Assembly (NCBI GenBank): GCA_012862575.1
Contig: BLSF01000042.1
Coordinates: 186,001 to 250,000 of the forward strand
Source of the DNA: Parietichytrium sp. I65-24A
Lineage: Eukaryota; Sar; Bigyra; Thraustochytrida; Thraustochytriidae
Direction of reading: 5' to 3'
Length of the DNA stretch: 64,000 nucleotides
Shown: one piece after another, positions 51,741-63,863 of the stretch
How the letters are laid out: each line of letters opens with the position of its first letter
Numbering within the stretch: the first letter of the stretch is position 1
Notes under the pieces: generated by a model
What the model saw: only the letters and a program-made list of their open reading frames with translations
The model's database searches: none
Told to the model about the DNA's origin: nothing
Program-made: the position numbers and the translations under genes

Positions 51741-52881
51741 CGACCGGTGCTTTTCCAGTCGTAATCTTGCAAAATTATTGGAAAATTTTTGCGTACGAAA
51801 TTATTTGCTGTGTTTCTCTCGAGAGCAACCTACAAGACGCTGGAAGCTATGGTTCAAAGTCTTCACATTCATATTGACAGTACCATGAATCGGATCGTTT
51901 CTGTTGCTGAACACTTTCATATCTCTTTTTGCCATCGTTGGTTGTCACTTGCTTTCTCCTATGGGCTATTCTTGATACGAAAAAAAATTAATCGAGAAAA
52001 GACGCTAACCTTGACAATGCAAAAACTTTCCTACAGCAAGAAGCCGCACGAAGTTCCCGAGCTTACTTACACTCCTGGAGCTCTCAGTAAAACGTTTTGG
52101 AGTTCATTTTCAAAGACATCAAGATCATGACTTGGCAGCAATACACATGATCAGAACCCGCTCACATCGTTCAAACTACATGAACTACATCACTCGAGTG
52201 CCGCACCAAAGCCCGTCCTCTCATCGAGCTAGAACCCGCACACGTTGCTCCAACTTCATCAATTACATCCACAGACTGCAAAAACTTGCGCGCTATTCGC
52301 TCTCTACATCCACAGCAATCACTCCACAAGGCAGCCAGCGTACCGGTGTTTTCACCACTAATTGCAAATGACGATTCCCAACTCAACCGCAGCTCCGCGT
52401 CTTGACTTGATGCACGGATAAAGGTTTCAAACTCCTCTTTCTAACCTATAACCATCTATAACCCACCCAACCTTACCTTTCCAACATAACATAACATCAA
52501 TCCATCGATCAATCAATCAATCAATCAATTCGCCAAAAAACGTTAGCCACTGGCACCTGCTTCTCACACTGCGACGAGATATACAAACTGCGAACTGCGA
52601 GACTGCGAAACTGCAAACTTGCGAACTTGCGAACTTGCGAACGGGAAACAACGAACGTGGAGCGCATTCTTTCCCGGACGTGGCAAGTCCGGCTCGCGAG
52701 AGCAGTAGGGCGAGAGGTCGGAGAGCAGCGCGAGGGTCTCCGAAGATCAGGACGGGAGCCAAGTTGAACGAGCATAACCTAAGGGAGGACTTGAAGCACG
52801 AAAGTGTGCAAGTTGGAAAGTGCGAGAGAGCGGAACTGAGTGCGGAACTGAGTGCGGGCGGCACGCCGGGTGGAGTGCGAC
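51741..52881. other. Intergenic with leader repeats
   Basis: 1.1 kb. A TCAATCAATC array sits at 52508-52529 and a CTTGCGAA/CTGCGAAA array at 52585-52642, 240-300 bp upstream of the coiled-coil gene. No gene is visible. Confidence 0.55.
52585..52642. repeat. CTTGCGAA/CTGCGAA tandem array
   Basis: About seven units of 7-9 bp (CTGCGAAA, CTTGCGAA) upstream of the coiled-coil gene. Confidence 0.9.
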
Positions 52882-54927
52882 ATGAGCCTGGCTGCTCGCA
52901 TCGCCGAAGAGCGATCCCGACTTGCGGCTGCTAAGGAGCGCCTCCGTGGGCGGCGAGCTCGAGGGTTGGGGTCAGACGCGATCGCGACAGAGGTCGGGAA
53001 TGGTTTCCCGCCGGAGCCCGGTGCGCTCCACGTTCTGCAGCAGCATCACGACGAGCAACAACGCCAGCGTCAGTTTACTCAGCATCTCACTCGTGAACAT
53101 GGGCATGGGCGTCAGCATGGGGCGGTGCACTTGTCGAGCAACAGGCGCTTTGATGTACGCAGCCCCACATCGTCAGCCGGTGTGAGTGTAAAACTGCACG
53201 CGACAGGGCAGCCGAGCGGCAGGTCCTCTAGGGCGTCTTCGGTCTCCTCCAACTCTCAATTCTACCAGCAACAACATCAGCAGCAACAGCAGTATCAGCA
53301 ACGTGCGAGACTACACTTCGACTCGAAGAGCGCTGCCGTGGAGCGCGAAATGGGCGACGTTGCCAGCCAGGACCGCCGCACTGCCGCCAGAGAGGCTGCG
53401 CTTCTTGCCAAACTGGACATCGCTGAGCGTAAGATTGAGTTTGCGGAGGCGGAACTGACCGCGAAAGCGAACTTGTGCGAGCAGCTTAGGGGATCGCTGC
53501 ATGCCGCGGAAAAGGCGAAGGACGAGCTAGAGGAGAAGGTGAGGCAGCATAACAAGGAAAGGCTCGACGCTCTGTCGGAGCGGGACGTAGCTAGAAAAAG
53601 AGTATACGCGCTCTCAGAACGTGTTTCTGGGCTGGAGAGCGACTTGGACAGCGCACAGCTGAGTGCTAGGGAGGTTTCACAGCGAGCACTGTTCTCGACA
53701 AAGTCCAGCAACGAGCGTGTGGACGCTCTGGAGAGAGAGTTGCTCGAATGCAGAGCGACTCTAGACATCAATGCGCAGCAGCTTGACATGAAAATGGAGG
53801 AGCTCACAACGTTGGCCCAGAAACACGAAAACGCCGAATCCGTAATTGACACGTTGTCCACCAGGTGCACGGAGCTTAGCGAAGCACTGGAAGAAGCCAA
53901 ACAAGCTCAGCTTCAAGCAGAGACGACAATTGAAGTTTTGAATCATAAGCTTTCTGATGTACAAGGCAAAAATAGAGCGAGCGAGTCGAAATCGGTTGAT
54001 TTCAAGTCGCAAGTGCGGGTAATGGAGACGAAGCTCGAGCAAGAGTCGGCACGCCACAAGGAAGCGGAGACCGCACTTCGTGAAGAGCTTCATGAGACGA
54101 GGGCGAAGCTGAGCGAAGCTCGCGTTGAAGCTGAAAAAGCGTTGGACCGAGCTAAAGAGGCAAGCAACAAAGCTAAAGCAGCAGAGGAGCAAAAGCAGCG
54201 AAATTTAGATATGTACGAACAGGAGCTGAAGAAAGTCAAGAAAGAGAGCGCACGATCAATTCTGCAGTCAAATGCCAAAGCAGATGCTCAAGAGCGGCGG
54301 ATATCAGAGCTTCAGAAAGAAATGAAGGTTTTGGAGCGCAAACAAACGAGGACCTCCTCGCCTCGAAGCCCAGAGAATGGGGACTATGGAGGGGTTGACG
54401 ATGCCCCTTTCGAAGAGCTCGTAGTCGATGTAGACTTGCCGAACGGGAAATCTGTGGAGCTAGTGATCCATCCTACCGAGGACCCAGTGCAAGTAGTGTC
54501 TGAGTTTAGCCAAAAGTACTCGCTTTCCCCAAAGGTGTCCAGGCATCTGGAGCGATACATTGCGGGACAAATGTATTCTATGGGAGGCGACGGAGCGCTC
54601 ACTCGGCCACCGTCCCCACCCCCACCTCCGCCGCCGCTCTCAGGATTTGGTGACGTCGGGGAAATGGACGGTGACGAGCCTGTGCTGACCCCGCCTTCTC
54701 CAGGGGCCTTTGAGGATGGCGATCAGCAGGAGTCTGAGGCCAAGCATAATCACACGAGCAGCCCGAGCTCTCCCCCTAAACTAAATGGGGTTCCGCACGT
54801 GCCAAGGGATGCGGCAGGTCGGGCAATCCCCAAGGTGAAGGCGGATCCCGTGAATCCCGGAAAGGGGGAGAGCCGGCTTCGCCGCTTGAGCCGCATCCGG
54901 GACCGGCAAGAAGCCGCTCAGCAATAG
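52882..54927 (+). CDS. Long coiled-coil protein with Pro-rich tail
   Basis: A 681-aa single-exon protein started at the first ATG in frame (MSLAARIA). Residues 1-140 are Gln/His-rich and disordered. Residues about 150-490 are an almost unbroken coiled coil with Ala/Glu/Lys/Leu heptads. Residues about 514-565 form a small fold (VDVDLPNGKSVELVIHPTEDP, then SEFSQKYSLSPKVSRHLERYI), a pattern seen after coiled coils in several eukaryotic centrosome or transport proteins; its name is not certain. A PPSPPPPPPPLSG Pro-rich stretch and an Arg-rich end (RLRRLSRIRDRQ) follow. A cytoskeletal or basal-body role is inferred from shape only. It converges on the CXorf65-like gene with 252 bp between stops. 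Confidence 0.72.
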   Translation: MSLAARIAEERSRLAAAKERLRGRRARGLGSDAIATEVGNGFPPEPGALHVLQQHHDEQQRQRQFTQHLTREHGHGRQHGAVHLSSNRRFDVRSPTSSAGVSVKLHATGQPSGRSSRASSVSSNSQFYQQQHQQQQQYQQRARLHFDSKSAAVEREMGDVASQDRRTAAREAALLAKLDIAERKIEFAEAELTAKANLCEQLRGSLHAAEKAKDELEEKVRQHNKERLDALSERDVARKRVYALSERVSGLESDLDSAQLSAREVSQRALFSTKSSNERVDALERELLECRATLDINAQQLDMKMEELTTLAQKHENAESVIDTLSTRCTELSEALEEAKQAQLQAETTIEVLNHKLSDVQGKNRASESKSVDFKSQVRVMETKLEQESARHKEAETALREELHETRAKLSEARVEAEKALDRAKEASNKAKAAEEQKQRNLDMYEQELKKVKKESARSILQSNAKADAQERRISELQKEMKVLERKQTRTSSPRSPENGDYGGVDDAPFEELVVDVDLPNGKSVELVIHPTEDPVQVVSEFSQKYSLSPKVSRHLERYIAGQMYSMGGDGALTRPPSPPPPPPPLSGFGDVGEMDGDEPVLTPPSPGAFEDGDQQESEAKHNHTSSPSSPPKLNGVPHVPRDAAGRAIPKVKADPVNPGKGESRLRRLSRIRDRQEAAQQ

Positions 54928-55179
54928 CCCGCTTCAGTTTCACCATTCATTTCAGTCGAAATTTAATTAAAGCACGTAAATAAAAGACCTGATGGAATTG
55001 TAAAACACATATAGAGAGTGCGAGTACATCGACGCTCAAAAATGTTGTCCTCTGCGCCCACGTGCGCAGAACTCTCTTTTGGTTAGCATTACCAATCAAG
55101 AAAAGAAGTAGATTGACAGTTTTAGTTTAAAATAGACAGGGGCGAAACCAGTTTGTCAAGTGCATTTGGTACGGAAGAT
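54928..55179. other. Convergent 3' intergenic region
   Basis: 252 bp, AT-rich with AATTAAA and AATAAAA near 54965-54982. No gene. Confidence 0.5.
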
Positions 55180-55761
55180 CTATGGAAGAGCCGGGTCTTC
55201 GTCTACATGAAATGTGATGGGCTGACACACTTGCTGGCCAGCCTCATCCTTCTCGATCATGCCTAAATCGTATGACTTGTGGGACTCGAGAAAATCGGAC
55301 GCGTACTGGTTTGATTTGTCGCAAAGATTCTTCGGGACTCCATTCAATGTAAGGTCCACAACGCAACCAGGGTCGTCAAGTTGATCGCACAACTTTAAAG
55401 CCTGCGAGATCTGTTCGAGCTGCTGCTTCTTGGCATCTACAGCGCTCGTGAGTTGCGTGATTCGCTCATCGTGCGGAGACTCCGCAGTTGGCTCGGCCGC
55501 TTCTCCTTCTTCTTGATCACCATCGCCAAGCTTTGCAGCCACTGCGCGCTTCTGAGCATCCCTCATCTTGATTGCCGCAGAGCGTTTTGATTCTAGCTCT
55601 TTGAGCGACTTCAAGGCCTTCACGTTCCACTGCGCCAGCCTCATGCGCTGATGCAGCACGCACTGCTTTCTCACAGTAGTGAGCAGCGCATCCGAGTACG
55701 ACTGCGCATTAAACAGCTGCTGTTTTTGCTGGCCGGCTCCAAACCTGACAGCAATCAACAT
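55180..55761 (-). CDS. CXorf65-like small protein with coiled-coil insert
   Basis: A 193-aa single-exon protein started at MLIAVRFG. The first 30 residues (MLIAVRFGAGQQKQQLFN) and a later block (about 145-185, VDLTLNGVPKNLCDKSNQYASDFLESHKSY) both resemble the single domain of CXorf65-type proteins, in which a start such as MFIFIKHG is followed by IDLCDETG and DYASKFL. Here the two halves are parted by about 100 residues of helical, charged sequence. CXorf65 is linked to cilia and sperm in animals by expression, so a flagellar role would be in line but is not shown. The match is by eye and moderate. The start is the first ATG of the conserved domain. Confidence 0.55.
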   Translation of the reverse strand: MLIAVRFGAGQQKQQLFNAQSYSDALLTTVRKQCVLHQRMRLAQWNVKALKSLKELESKRSAAIKMRDAQKRAVAAKLGDGDQEEGEAAEPTAESPHDERITQLTSAVDAKKQQLEQISQALKLCDQLDDPGCVVDLTLNGVPKNLCDKSNQYASDFLESHKSYDLGMIEKDEAGQQVCQPITFHVDEDPALP

Positions 55762-56037
55762 TATTCTCGTCGCGCCACCGCTCTTCAAATGCTCTGCCCC
55801 GCACCCCACTCTCCGCTTTCTTTCCTGCCCGCGTCGTAAACCTAACCTCTCTCTGTCTTCGCCACTGCGTCCGGATTAAAATGTCAGCTTTTTTCCCTCT
55901 TTCTGTTAACAGCGCGTTGTCAGCCTTGCATGGCGTGCGTGGAAAAAACACCTGCGACGGACGCGGTTCAATTTTTAGGAGCAACTTGGCTTCCTTCGAG
56001 CTCTCAAACCAACCCAGTGCTTCCAGCTTGCTCTTCA

Positions 56038-56090
56038 CGCACATTCCACATTCCACATTCCACATCCACATTCCACATTCCACATCCGCA
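56038..56090. repeat. CATTCCA heptamer array
   Basis: Seven or so units of CATTCCA with some CATCCA variants. Confidence 0.92.
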
Positions 56091-56933
56091 GTGCCAACCA
56101 GTGCCAGTGGCGCAAATTCTTAACGGACACATCTAAAGTTTTGGCTGGCCACATCTTAGTTGCATTTGCCTATAGTCCTGAAGTGCTACAGCGTACAGGG
56201 AGGCGCAGGAGCTACGACTTGGCGAAAAGCAAACCTCGCAAACTGCTCAGCGTTTTGCGTTGCTTCGATCAGCGCAAGCAAGAAATTTGAGCACAATTCG
56301 CACACCAGCCACTCCGACCCAACTCTTGAATTATGCATTAAGAGACCCTACAGAGGGCAGCAAAGTGAAGTCCTTACCGGAGATCCATCTGGCAAAGTTC
56401 ACCAAATTTGCGTATTTCGAACTGACAGCTTCTTTCACGAGCACTGAGTAAGCTCACAGAATTCACAGTCAGGTCAAAATCCTAGTTTCTACTTTCTGCT
56501 TCCTACTTTTCTCCTGCACCAACGTACTTCGCACTTGATGCCACCATGAACACAGCGACCCGCTCGACTCGAACGATTTGTTCTGGCTGTGGATTGAAAT
56601 CGTTCTGAGAGAATGATTTAAATTCTGAATGAACAGTGCGAATCGTGAAATGGAACACTTGCCGCAACAACCGCTTTCGCAAAACACACAGCCACGTAGC
56701 TGCTGAGGGATGAGATTTCGGCGTTCACATTGTAGAGAGTGAGGAGAGGTCTACAAGAGCAAAACAAACAAAAAAGCAAAGCTGACGCCTGAAATTGCAT
56801 TCCTGAATTCTGAACTGCATTTTACCACGTTTGAGTCTCTCTTTCTCTTTCTGTTTGGACATGATTTTGATCAAGAACATGAAGTGCTGCAGAGAAGCTA
56901 AACCCAAGAGTATTAATGATGGAAGAGATCGAG

Positions 56934-56966
56934 CTCCAGTCTCCAGTCTCCAGTCTCCAGTCTCCA
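56934..56966. repeat. CTCCAGT heptamer array
   Basis: Four and a half perfect 7-bp units. Confidence 0.94.
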
Positions 56967-59094
56967 TCTGCGCGAGCTTTACCGTACAGCAAGTGCTGGA
57001 GGTGTGGAGGATTGGCTCGAAGCATTTGCGGCTCTTGACTGCGAAGCGAGCTCTGTGAGTTCTGTGAGGAGAAGAACGCGAGTCACATGCGTTCGTGGCC
57101 GGAGAGTTTCTTTCGTTTTTTTGTAAGTCGTGACCATTCGAGTGAATTCAGAAGAGAGAAGTCAGAATATGCAAACGTGCACTGCGCAAGTATGATTCAA
57201 CGATGATCGTGATGATCGGAGGCGCCGCGGCATGTACGCACAAGTAGCTCCATTAATTGAACAAGTTCCAAACAAGGCGTCCCTGCCGACACTGCCAAAG
57301 CTTTTTTTTCTTCTTTCGTTGCCCTTCTTCTTTCGTGGCCTTTCTTCTTTCCTTGTGCTTGGAACAGTCTTGGCTGTGAGCATTTCATGTATTCATGCAT
57401 TCATGCTCGTGTAAGACCACGCATTGCCACAGGCAGCACTGGGGTACTCGTCAAATTTGCAGATTCACGCGGCCGCTGGAGGAAGTAAATCAGAGTTGGA
57501 GAGAGTGAAGAGAGAGAGCGAGCGAGAGAGAGAGAGAGCAGGCTACACGAAGGACTCTCTCTTCAGAATTCAGAATTGGGGACCGACCTTCCACCAACCG
57601 CCCGCATATGATGCAAAACTGAGTCGGAGCAAAAGAGATGTCGAGGTCGTCGAGGTATCGAGATGTCTCATCATTGGAGCTGTAACTATGACGGAAGAAA
57701 GCCCCGCGACCAGACAGACCAATCCGCTGGCAGTAGTTAGGATGGGAAAAGATGGAAAGCCCTAAAAGCACTGTGCCAGCTCGGGCCAAGAGTCCGAAGC
57801 ACCGACGAAGAGAAGCCGGAGCATGAACGAAAAACAAGTACCTTGCGCACGCGCGTTGCGAATAGTCCGCAATCCTCGTGCCGGTGATCGGTGCCCCACC
57901 GGCCGCTCTCTCTTCTGTAAACCTCTTTGGTTCACTCAATCAAGAGGGCATTCTTATTATTTTTCTTTCTAAATTATATTTTATAGTTTTATTTTTGCAA
58001 GAATAAGCGAACTAAAATTAGTAGCGTGTACTAACAAAGGCGGTAGCTCTCATGGTTTGAGAAGAAGAGCTCTCTTCGAGTTTGCCTACATTGCCTACCA
58101 CTGAGGAGAGAAGGCCGCATGGCCTCAAGCGTTCCACTGGAAGTGGTGTAAAAGCCCTTGTATTCTTTTGTTTTTGTGAGAGAAAGAATTTCGGTGTGAG
58201 GAGGATGGAACAGCACAAGACTCTGCAACAGTACATTGAAGAGGCGCAAAACGTGGTTTCTCGATGTTTCTCGCCTGTGAAGCTGGACAAATTCACCGGA
58301 AGGTAGGAATCAAACCTTCACAGCTGTCGGGAGAGTCAGTCAGTCAGTCTCTCGCACAAATAATGGGCTCCTTCCAGTTCACGGGGCGTTAATACCAGAC
58401 ATGGCGCTCTTGCAGTCGCTCTATCCCACAGATCACTGAGGTTCTAAGGTGTCGCCGAGCGGTGCAATTGTTGAGAATATCAATGTGCATGGCTAGAAGT
58501 AACCCGTAAGTGCTTGCTTCTTTCCTCCTACATCCTCCTGCTCGGTGAAGACTCGAGTTTGCACTCGTGTGGCGCAGCGATAAGTTGTTTATTTCACAGT
58601 CAGTCCACACATTTACACAAAGGTGCCACCTCGGACTCTTGACCAGGATAGGCACCCGAGTAACATATGTATACTCAATCTAAGAACTAACAATTTAAAA
58701 CGGGAGGTCACAGAGATCCACATTCTACTACGCCATAAGATAGCTAAAGAAAGAGGAATTGTTGTGAGGGGAGCACCTCAAGATTTCCTGCAGTCAGTTA
58801 CGATATAATAATCCACGTGTAAGTTCAACTGCACTGCAGCATTGAGTGTTTCCGTTGTATGCATTGTACAACACTCCAAGCTGAGACTTTTTGAGATTCA
58901 AAAGGAATCCACTTTTCTCCACTTGACTACAGCTATTTTGCTGCGATGATTTACACGTGATCTATTTCTAAGGCAGAGACTCTCCATCTCACTTAACTTT
59001 ATCCTCTAAAAATCTTTGAAAGGACTGAAAGGTCGTTGTCGACTGACGCAAACTTGACGAGACGAGTTCAGGCGGACTGACTCATCTCCTCATC

Positions 59095-59121
59095 CGCCTC
59101 CTCCTCCTCCTCCTCCTCCTA
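59095..59121. repeat. (CCT)n microsatellite
   Basis: Nine CCT units. Confidence 0.93.
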
Positions 59122-61046
59122 CGCCATAGGATGCGTGCTATTGCTATGACGAAACACAGATCTTGAAATAGTACTGGTACTGAGTACCACGCTTAGTCGC
59201 TACAGAGAGTAGAAGCGCAACATTTGAAACTTAGAAGGGTGTGACGAGTTCAAACGTTGCGACCCCTTCCATCTCAGATTGTAATTCTTTGGAGGGAAGA
59301 GTATAGATGTAGTGGATGTAGGATCAAATTTTTAAATTTTTAAAACTTCAATTTCCAAGTATGCCTGGCCTCAGTCGACCGACAAAATATTAAAAAAAAA
59401 GTGTCCCGTTACGGAAGTACTCTCAAAGTTCTATTCCTTCTCTATTTCCATTTTCGTTCCAAGGATGGTGAGGTAGGAGGGGAGGGAAAGAGAAGGTTGA
59501 GAGGAGACCCGTATCGTCAGTTGCTGTAGCCTGCGTAGCGAGAAAAGTTTTGCGTAGTCATAACATACGAATTTTGGGCTAACACCTTGGGAACTCTCAG
59601 GGCCGTCTTCAAGAAAATAAGAGTACTCAGCCAAAATAGATAACCCTCACAACAGCGAGAGAATAGCCATGAGTCGGAGGATTGTGGAGCGGAGGCTATC
59701 CAAGCTCCGGCCCGATTCTGCGAAGGAGAAATAGCCTCATAAAACTTGAGGGGTGTGTCCCACGGCCATTTCCAGTACATCTCAGTCGTTACCAGAACCT
59801 GTCTTTTGGATTGAATGAAAAAAGCGAAGGGGGTTGCAAACTCCCTCTCCTCCACTCCCACTTCCCACTTCCCAATATTTCCCAATGGCGTTTTGACGCT
59901 CGTCGCGCTGTCAATCAGTCAGCACCCAATGTCGGGTCTATCGATGTCTATTGTCTACGAAAAGTCCGTACTTAGTTCGCAGTAAGTTAGTAGGACCTTG
60001 ATTATTATACTAGTTTTGTGGGTCCCACAAAGCCAACTGCACGAATTTGTGCAGAGGACTCACCGGGCTTGTTTGGCTTGCCAGGTAACTTGCTTTGTAC
60101 CGGGCACGGACTTTTCGAAGACGACAAAGTTACATCTCCTCGCATACGTGTCATCCAGGGTATCCAGAGTCAGGAGTCGAGGCTTATCAAAGTAGGTTCA
60201 TTTATAAGTTAACATTTGGAGTAAATTTGCCACACACTTATCGTGATTCTGAATGGGTCAAGACCAGCTCTCAAACGCATACGTGGGAGTAAATATTCCA
60301 AAGGGAGCAAACGATTTATGAAAGAAGGGATAAGCCGTGTTTTAAAGTTTGCTAAAAGCGAGACCTTATGGACAACAAAATTGCCGGTGTTATAGGATTA
60401 TATAAAATATATTTCAACGGTACGGTACGTATATGCTGGGTAGAGATACTTATCCCGGAACCAGAGCCGGGAACCATCCAGCCTTAGAGAAAGATCTTGC
60501 ACGGTCAAGTTAGGATTATCTATACAACATTCTCTGTACAGTAAACCTTGTTCCAGACGGATCCGGATTCCCAGCACTGTCTACGGTACCACATACCTAT
60601 GTAGTAGTAGTTTTCGTGGAGATTGCGCCAGACTTTTGGATATCAAAAACAGGTGTCCCATTAGATTAGGTACGTAAATAGGTCCTCCCTGGAGTGAATA
60701 AACGTTATGTAACGTTCCACTGCTCTTCACTCTTGCTTCGCAGCCTGCGTTGTGAGATTCACTGTGAAAGCCACATTAGTTGCAAACTTTTGCTTGAGCT
60801 GGCCACTTCCCCTCTCTCCTCCCCTCTCACATCCTCTCACCTGGTATAATAATAAGGGAGTATAAAACAAAGAGAATGGAATGGGGAGAGGAGAAGGAAG
60901 AGGAAGGAAGGAGCGGTAGGAAGAAGGAGGTGGAGAGCCCCCCCCTTTTCCCCTCATTCACTCTCTGTCTCTTTCTCTCCTTGCGAGGCAATGTTGCATA
61001 TCGTGCTTCCTGAGGGAGCAATAGGAAATCAGAATTCAGATTGACT

Positions 61047-61098
61047 GTGAATCAATGTGTTTTCCAGACTTTGTGAATCAATGCGTTTTCCAGACTTT
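61047..61098. repeat. 26-bp tandem doublet
   Basis: Two adjacent copies of a 26-bp unit starting GTGAATCAATG and ending CCAGACTTT, differing at one base. Confidence 0.92.
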
Positions 61099-63827
61099 GG
61101 GCACATTACGCAGAAGAAGCCGTGGCTCACTTGCGGGTGGCCCTCACTTTTAGACCAATCAATTCTGAGGCATCTGAGGCGCCACGAACGTTGGCACCGT
61201 CAGCACAGCAGTTGAGAAGTGAGCCAAGTGAGGGATGCCAAACATCTCGAAGGAAACGAAAATCAGTGCCACGGCTTTTAATTACTGCGACTTTAAAAGT
61301 GAGAAGCAATTCCGCAGTGGCACACCGGGATGGATGACTGGACACGACGTTTCGCTTACATTTGCTTAAAAGGTTGAAAAGAGGAATGAATAACAAAATG
61401 ATAACTTGCTCAAATCTGTGCTGCAATTACCTGTAGGCCAGGAAGAGAACGAACACAGGAAAAGCCTTCGCAGTGAAATAAACAGAAAGCATCTCATCAA
61501 CCTACTACATACAAACCCAATGGGCGATTTTTACCACACCAAAATAGAATTGAGGCTTCCCAGGACCGAGGTAAATTGTAAGATCTACTTAAGTAGGTGA
61601 ATGTAGATGAACGTAATCATGTTTCGTATCAATCAACAAGTTTCGACTGTTTTCAAATATCCCCTTCCTTTTCCTCGGCCTACAATTCCTCTGCTTTACA
61701 TTAGGTCGGGGTAAAACCGGTGTTTAGAAAGCACGGGTTTTCTCCAAACGATTGTTCTATGTTGAACATGAATGAATAAACTTCGACAGAGAGCTAGCTG
61801 TCTATCAAGACAAGCCATGAAAAAGCATCCTCAGTGCATGAAGCCAAGGCGGCCCATGAGTTTTTTGAACTTGCGAGCCAAATCTCGAGTTGGTGGGTGA
61901 TGGTGGGTGGCTTGTTTTTAATACTGAGACGGTGTTGGCCACGAATACCAAATTACGTTCTTTTCAATCTGCCTTCTTCATGGCCTGACAAAAATCGTGC
62001 AGAAGGAAGCAGATGATAAACTTAACAGAGCGCACGTACACAAGACAAACTTCGTGCGACGCGTGCAACTCAGTGGCAACTGCACTTCCCCAAGACCGAT
62101 AAAGTACCAGTAGCACGGTATACCTGTAGTAGTACCGGAACGGTTATTCAGTTTCGGTTAGCAGCTTCTCTTTCTTTCCTCACGCGCAGTGTTGCGACAT
62201 CAACGCAAAATGAAATGGTTTGGTCACGACAACAACGACGCGTTGGCCAACACAAAGTGTCGACTATGCCGACATTAGCACTGTCTGGAAATGTATGACG
62301 AGCCGCTGTTGTTCAAGTTTTTTGACGAATTTTGTACAGAATTGGTTCTTGCTCCCCGTACGCCTGTACGAAATCTGTTCGAGAATCAGAAAAATCAGAA
62401 ACAATCTAGAATATGAATTAAGAATAAATAGAAATAATAGAAAGGCGCAACTCCGAGTCGACGGGACGTGTGGTTCAGAGAGAGGGTGTGGTGTACGAGC
62501 GAGTACCATACAATTGGCGGATCGGATTGAAAAAATTAGTCTCAACAATTATTCTTTTGTCCTCAAAATAAGGTCAATCAAATTCTTCAAAAAGGGAAAC
62601 GTCGTCTGGCATACGAGCTCGTAAAACCGGGTTTGACGTGTTGAAGAATGTTAGAAGAGCAGCGATGTCTTTCACCAGTACGGTAAGTGCCGGTACTGAG
62701 GACGGCGATCCGAGCGGTGGTTGATGGTGACTGCATCACAACAGTGGGCGCACACTCCCGCCGACTCCAGGCAAATCGCGACACGGCGCCACCCCCTCAC
62801 AACCGGTCGGCGTTGCTCCTCAGCAGGCTCTGCTCCCTCTCAGCGGTTTGGCAGGATAAAGAAGGGACAACAACATCAAGGAAGATGCTAAAAGCAGGAG
62901 AAGTTTTGGAATTTGGGTAAGTTGGGTGGACCTCTCCTCTCCGTCTCTGAAAGCACGGGCTAGCGCAGAGCCACTGCTGAAGGTAGAATGGCGCTTCTGC
63001 AGGCGTGTAAGCGCACAAGACCCGGTCTGCGTTTTCTCCGTTAGAGATGGGAAAGAGGAAGGGGAGAGGAGGGAGAGGGGAGAAAGGAGAAAGCAGGAGG
63101 AGGAGGAGAGCGCAAAGTTCGTGCTCACCCCTGTGATTCACAGTCCAGCCTTCGCGACTTAAGGACTTGATTAATTTAAACCACCTAAAGTAAGTATTTT
63201 TCCTCCCTTTCCCTGCTCTCGGAACGACACCCCCTCCCCCGAAAACATAAATTTTCTGTGAGGAGTGAAGACAGCAAGAAGTTAACACTTTCCGCAGTTT
63301 TCACGCATGTGGCGATATGTCCCTTTCGCCTCTTTTGCCGGTGGGAGACGTTTCTCCTCGTACCACCATGTCCAAAATCCTGTGGCAGTATGCTTTTGTG
63401 GCGTCTTAGGCTAATTAGTGCAGTCTTATGTCAATTTACGAATAGTTGACTCTAGCAGTGGTCTTCTGAGGAGACTTCTTTTCCCTTCATCACACTCGTA
63501 GGCGTTCGTCTAATAGTTTCGGAGGGTGGCGGCAAAATAGAAATCTTGTTACTCTTGTTACGACCGCTTTGAGCTCTCATTGTACTAGTAGTGTTCACGG
63601 AACGCTTAGGAGAATGTTATCTGTTCAGAATTCAGATTATAGGGGTGGCGACTGTGGCGACTGTGGCGCTAAGTGAAAACATTTGTCCAATTCAAAGTAA
63701 CACGAGGACAGAATGCATTTTAACTTGAAAGTACCATGTTTTGAGTACTAGTACCTCTGTCAGCACTATATTTTATATCAGAGTCACTTTTGATCCTGGA
63801 TCGAACAAAACGCGGTCACATTTCAGC

Positions 63828-63863
63828 CTCCTTCCTTCCTTCCTTTCTTCCTTCCTTCCTTCC
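63828..63863. repeat. (CCTT)n microsatellite
   Basis: About nine CCTT units with one TTTC variant. Confidence 0.92.

Noticed and set aside
58290-58330. Possible RNA stem near 58303-58322
   Set aside because: A short palindrome with a nine-base loop and no other cloverleaf arms.
59517-59885. 122-codon minus-strand frame with hydrophobic parts
   Set aside because: Starts at TTG, lacks a conserved motif, and the middle is a mix of charged and aromatic residues without domain pattern.
62797-63288. 163-codon minus-strand frame
   Set aside because: Composition follows local GA-rich and CT-rich DNA, and no motif is present.
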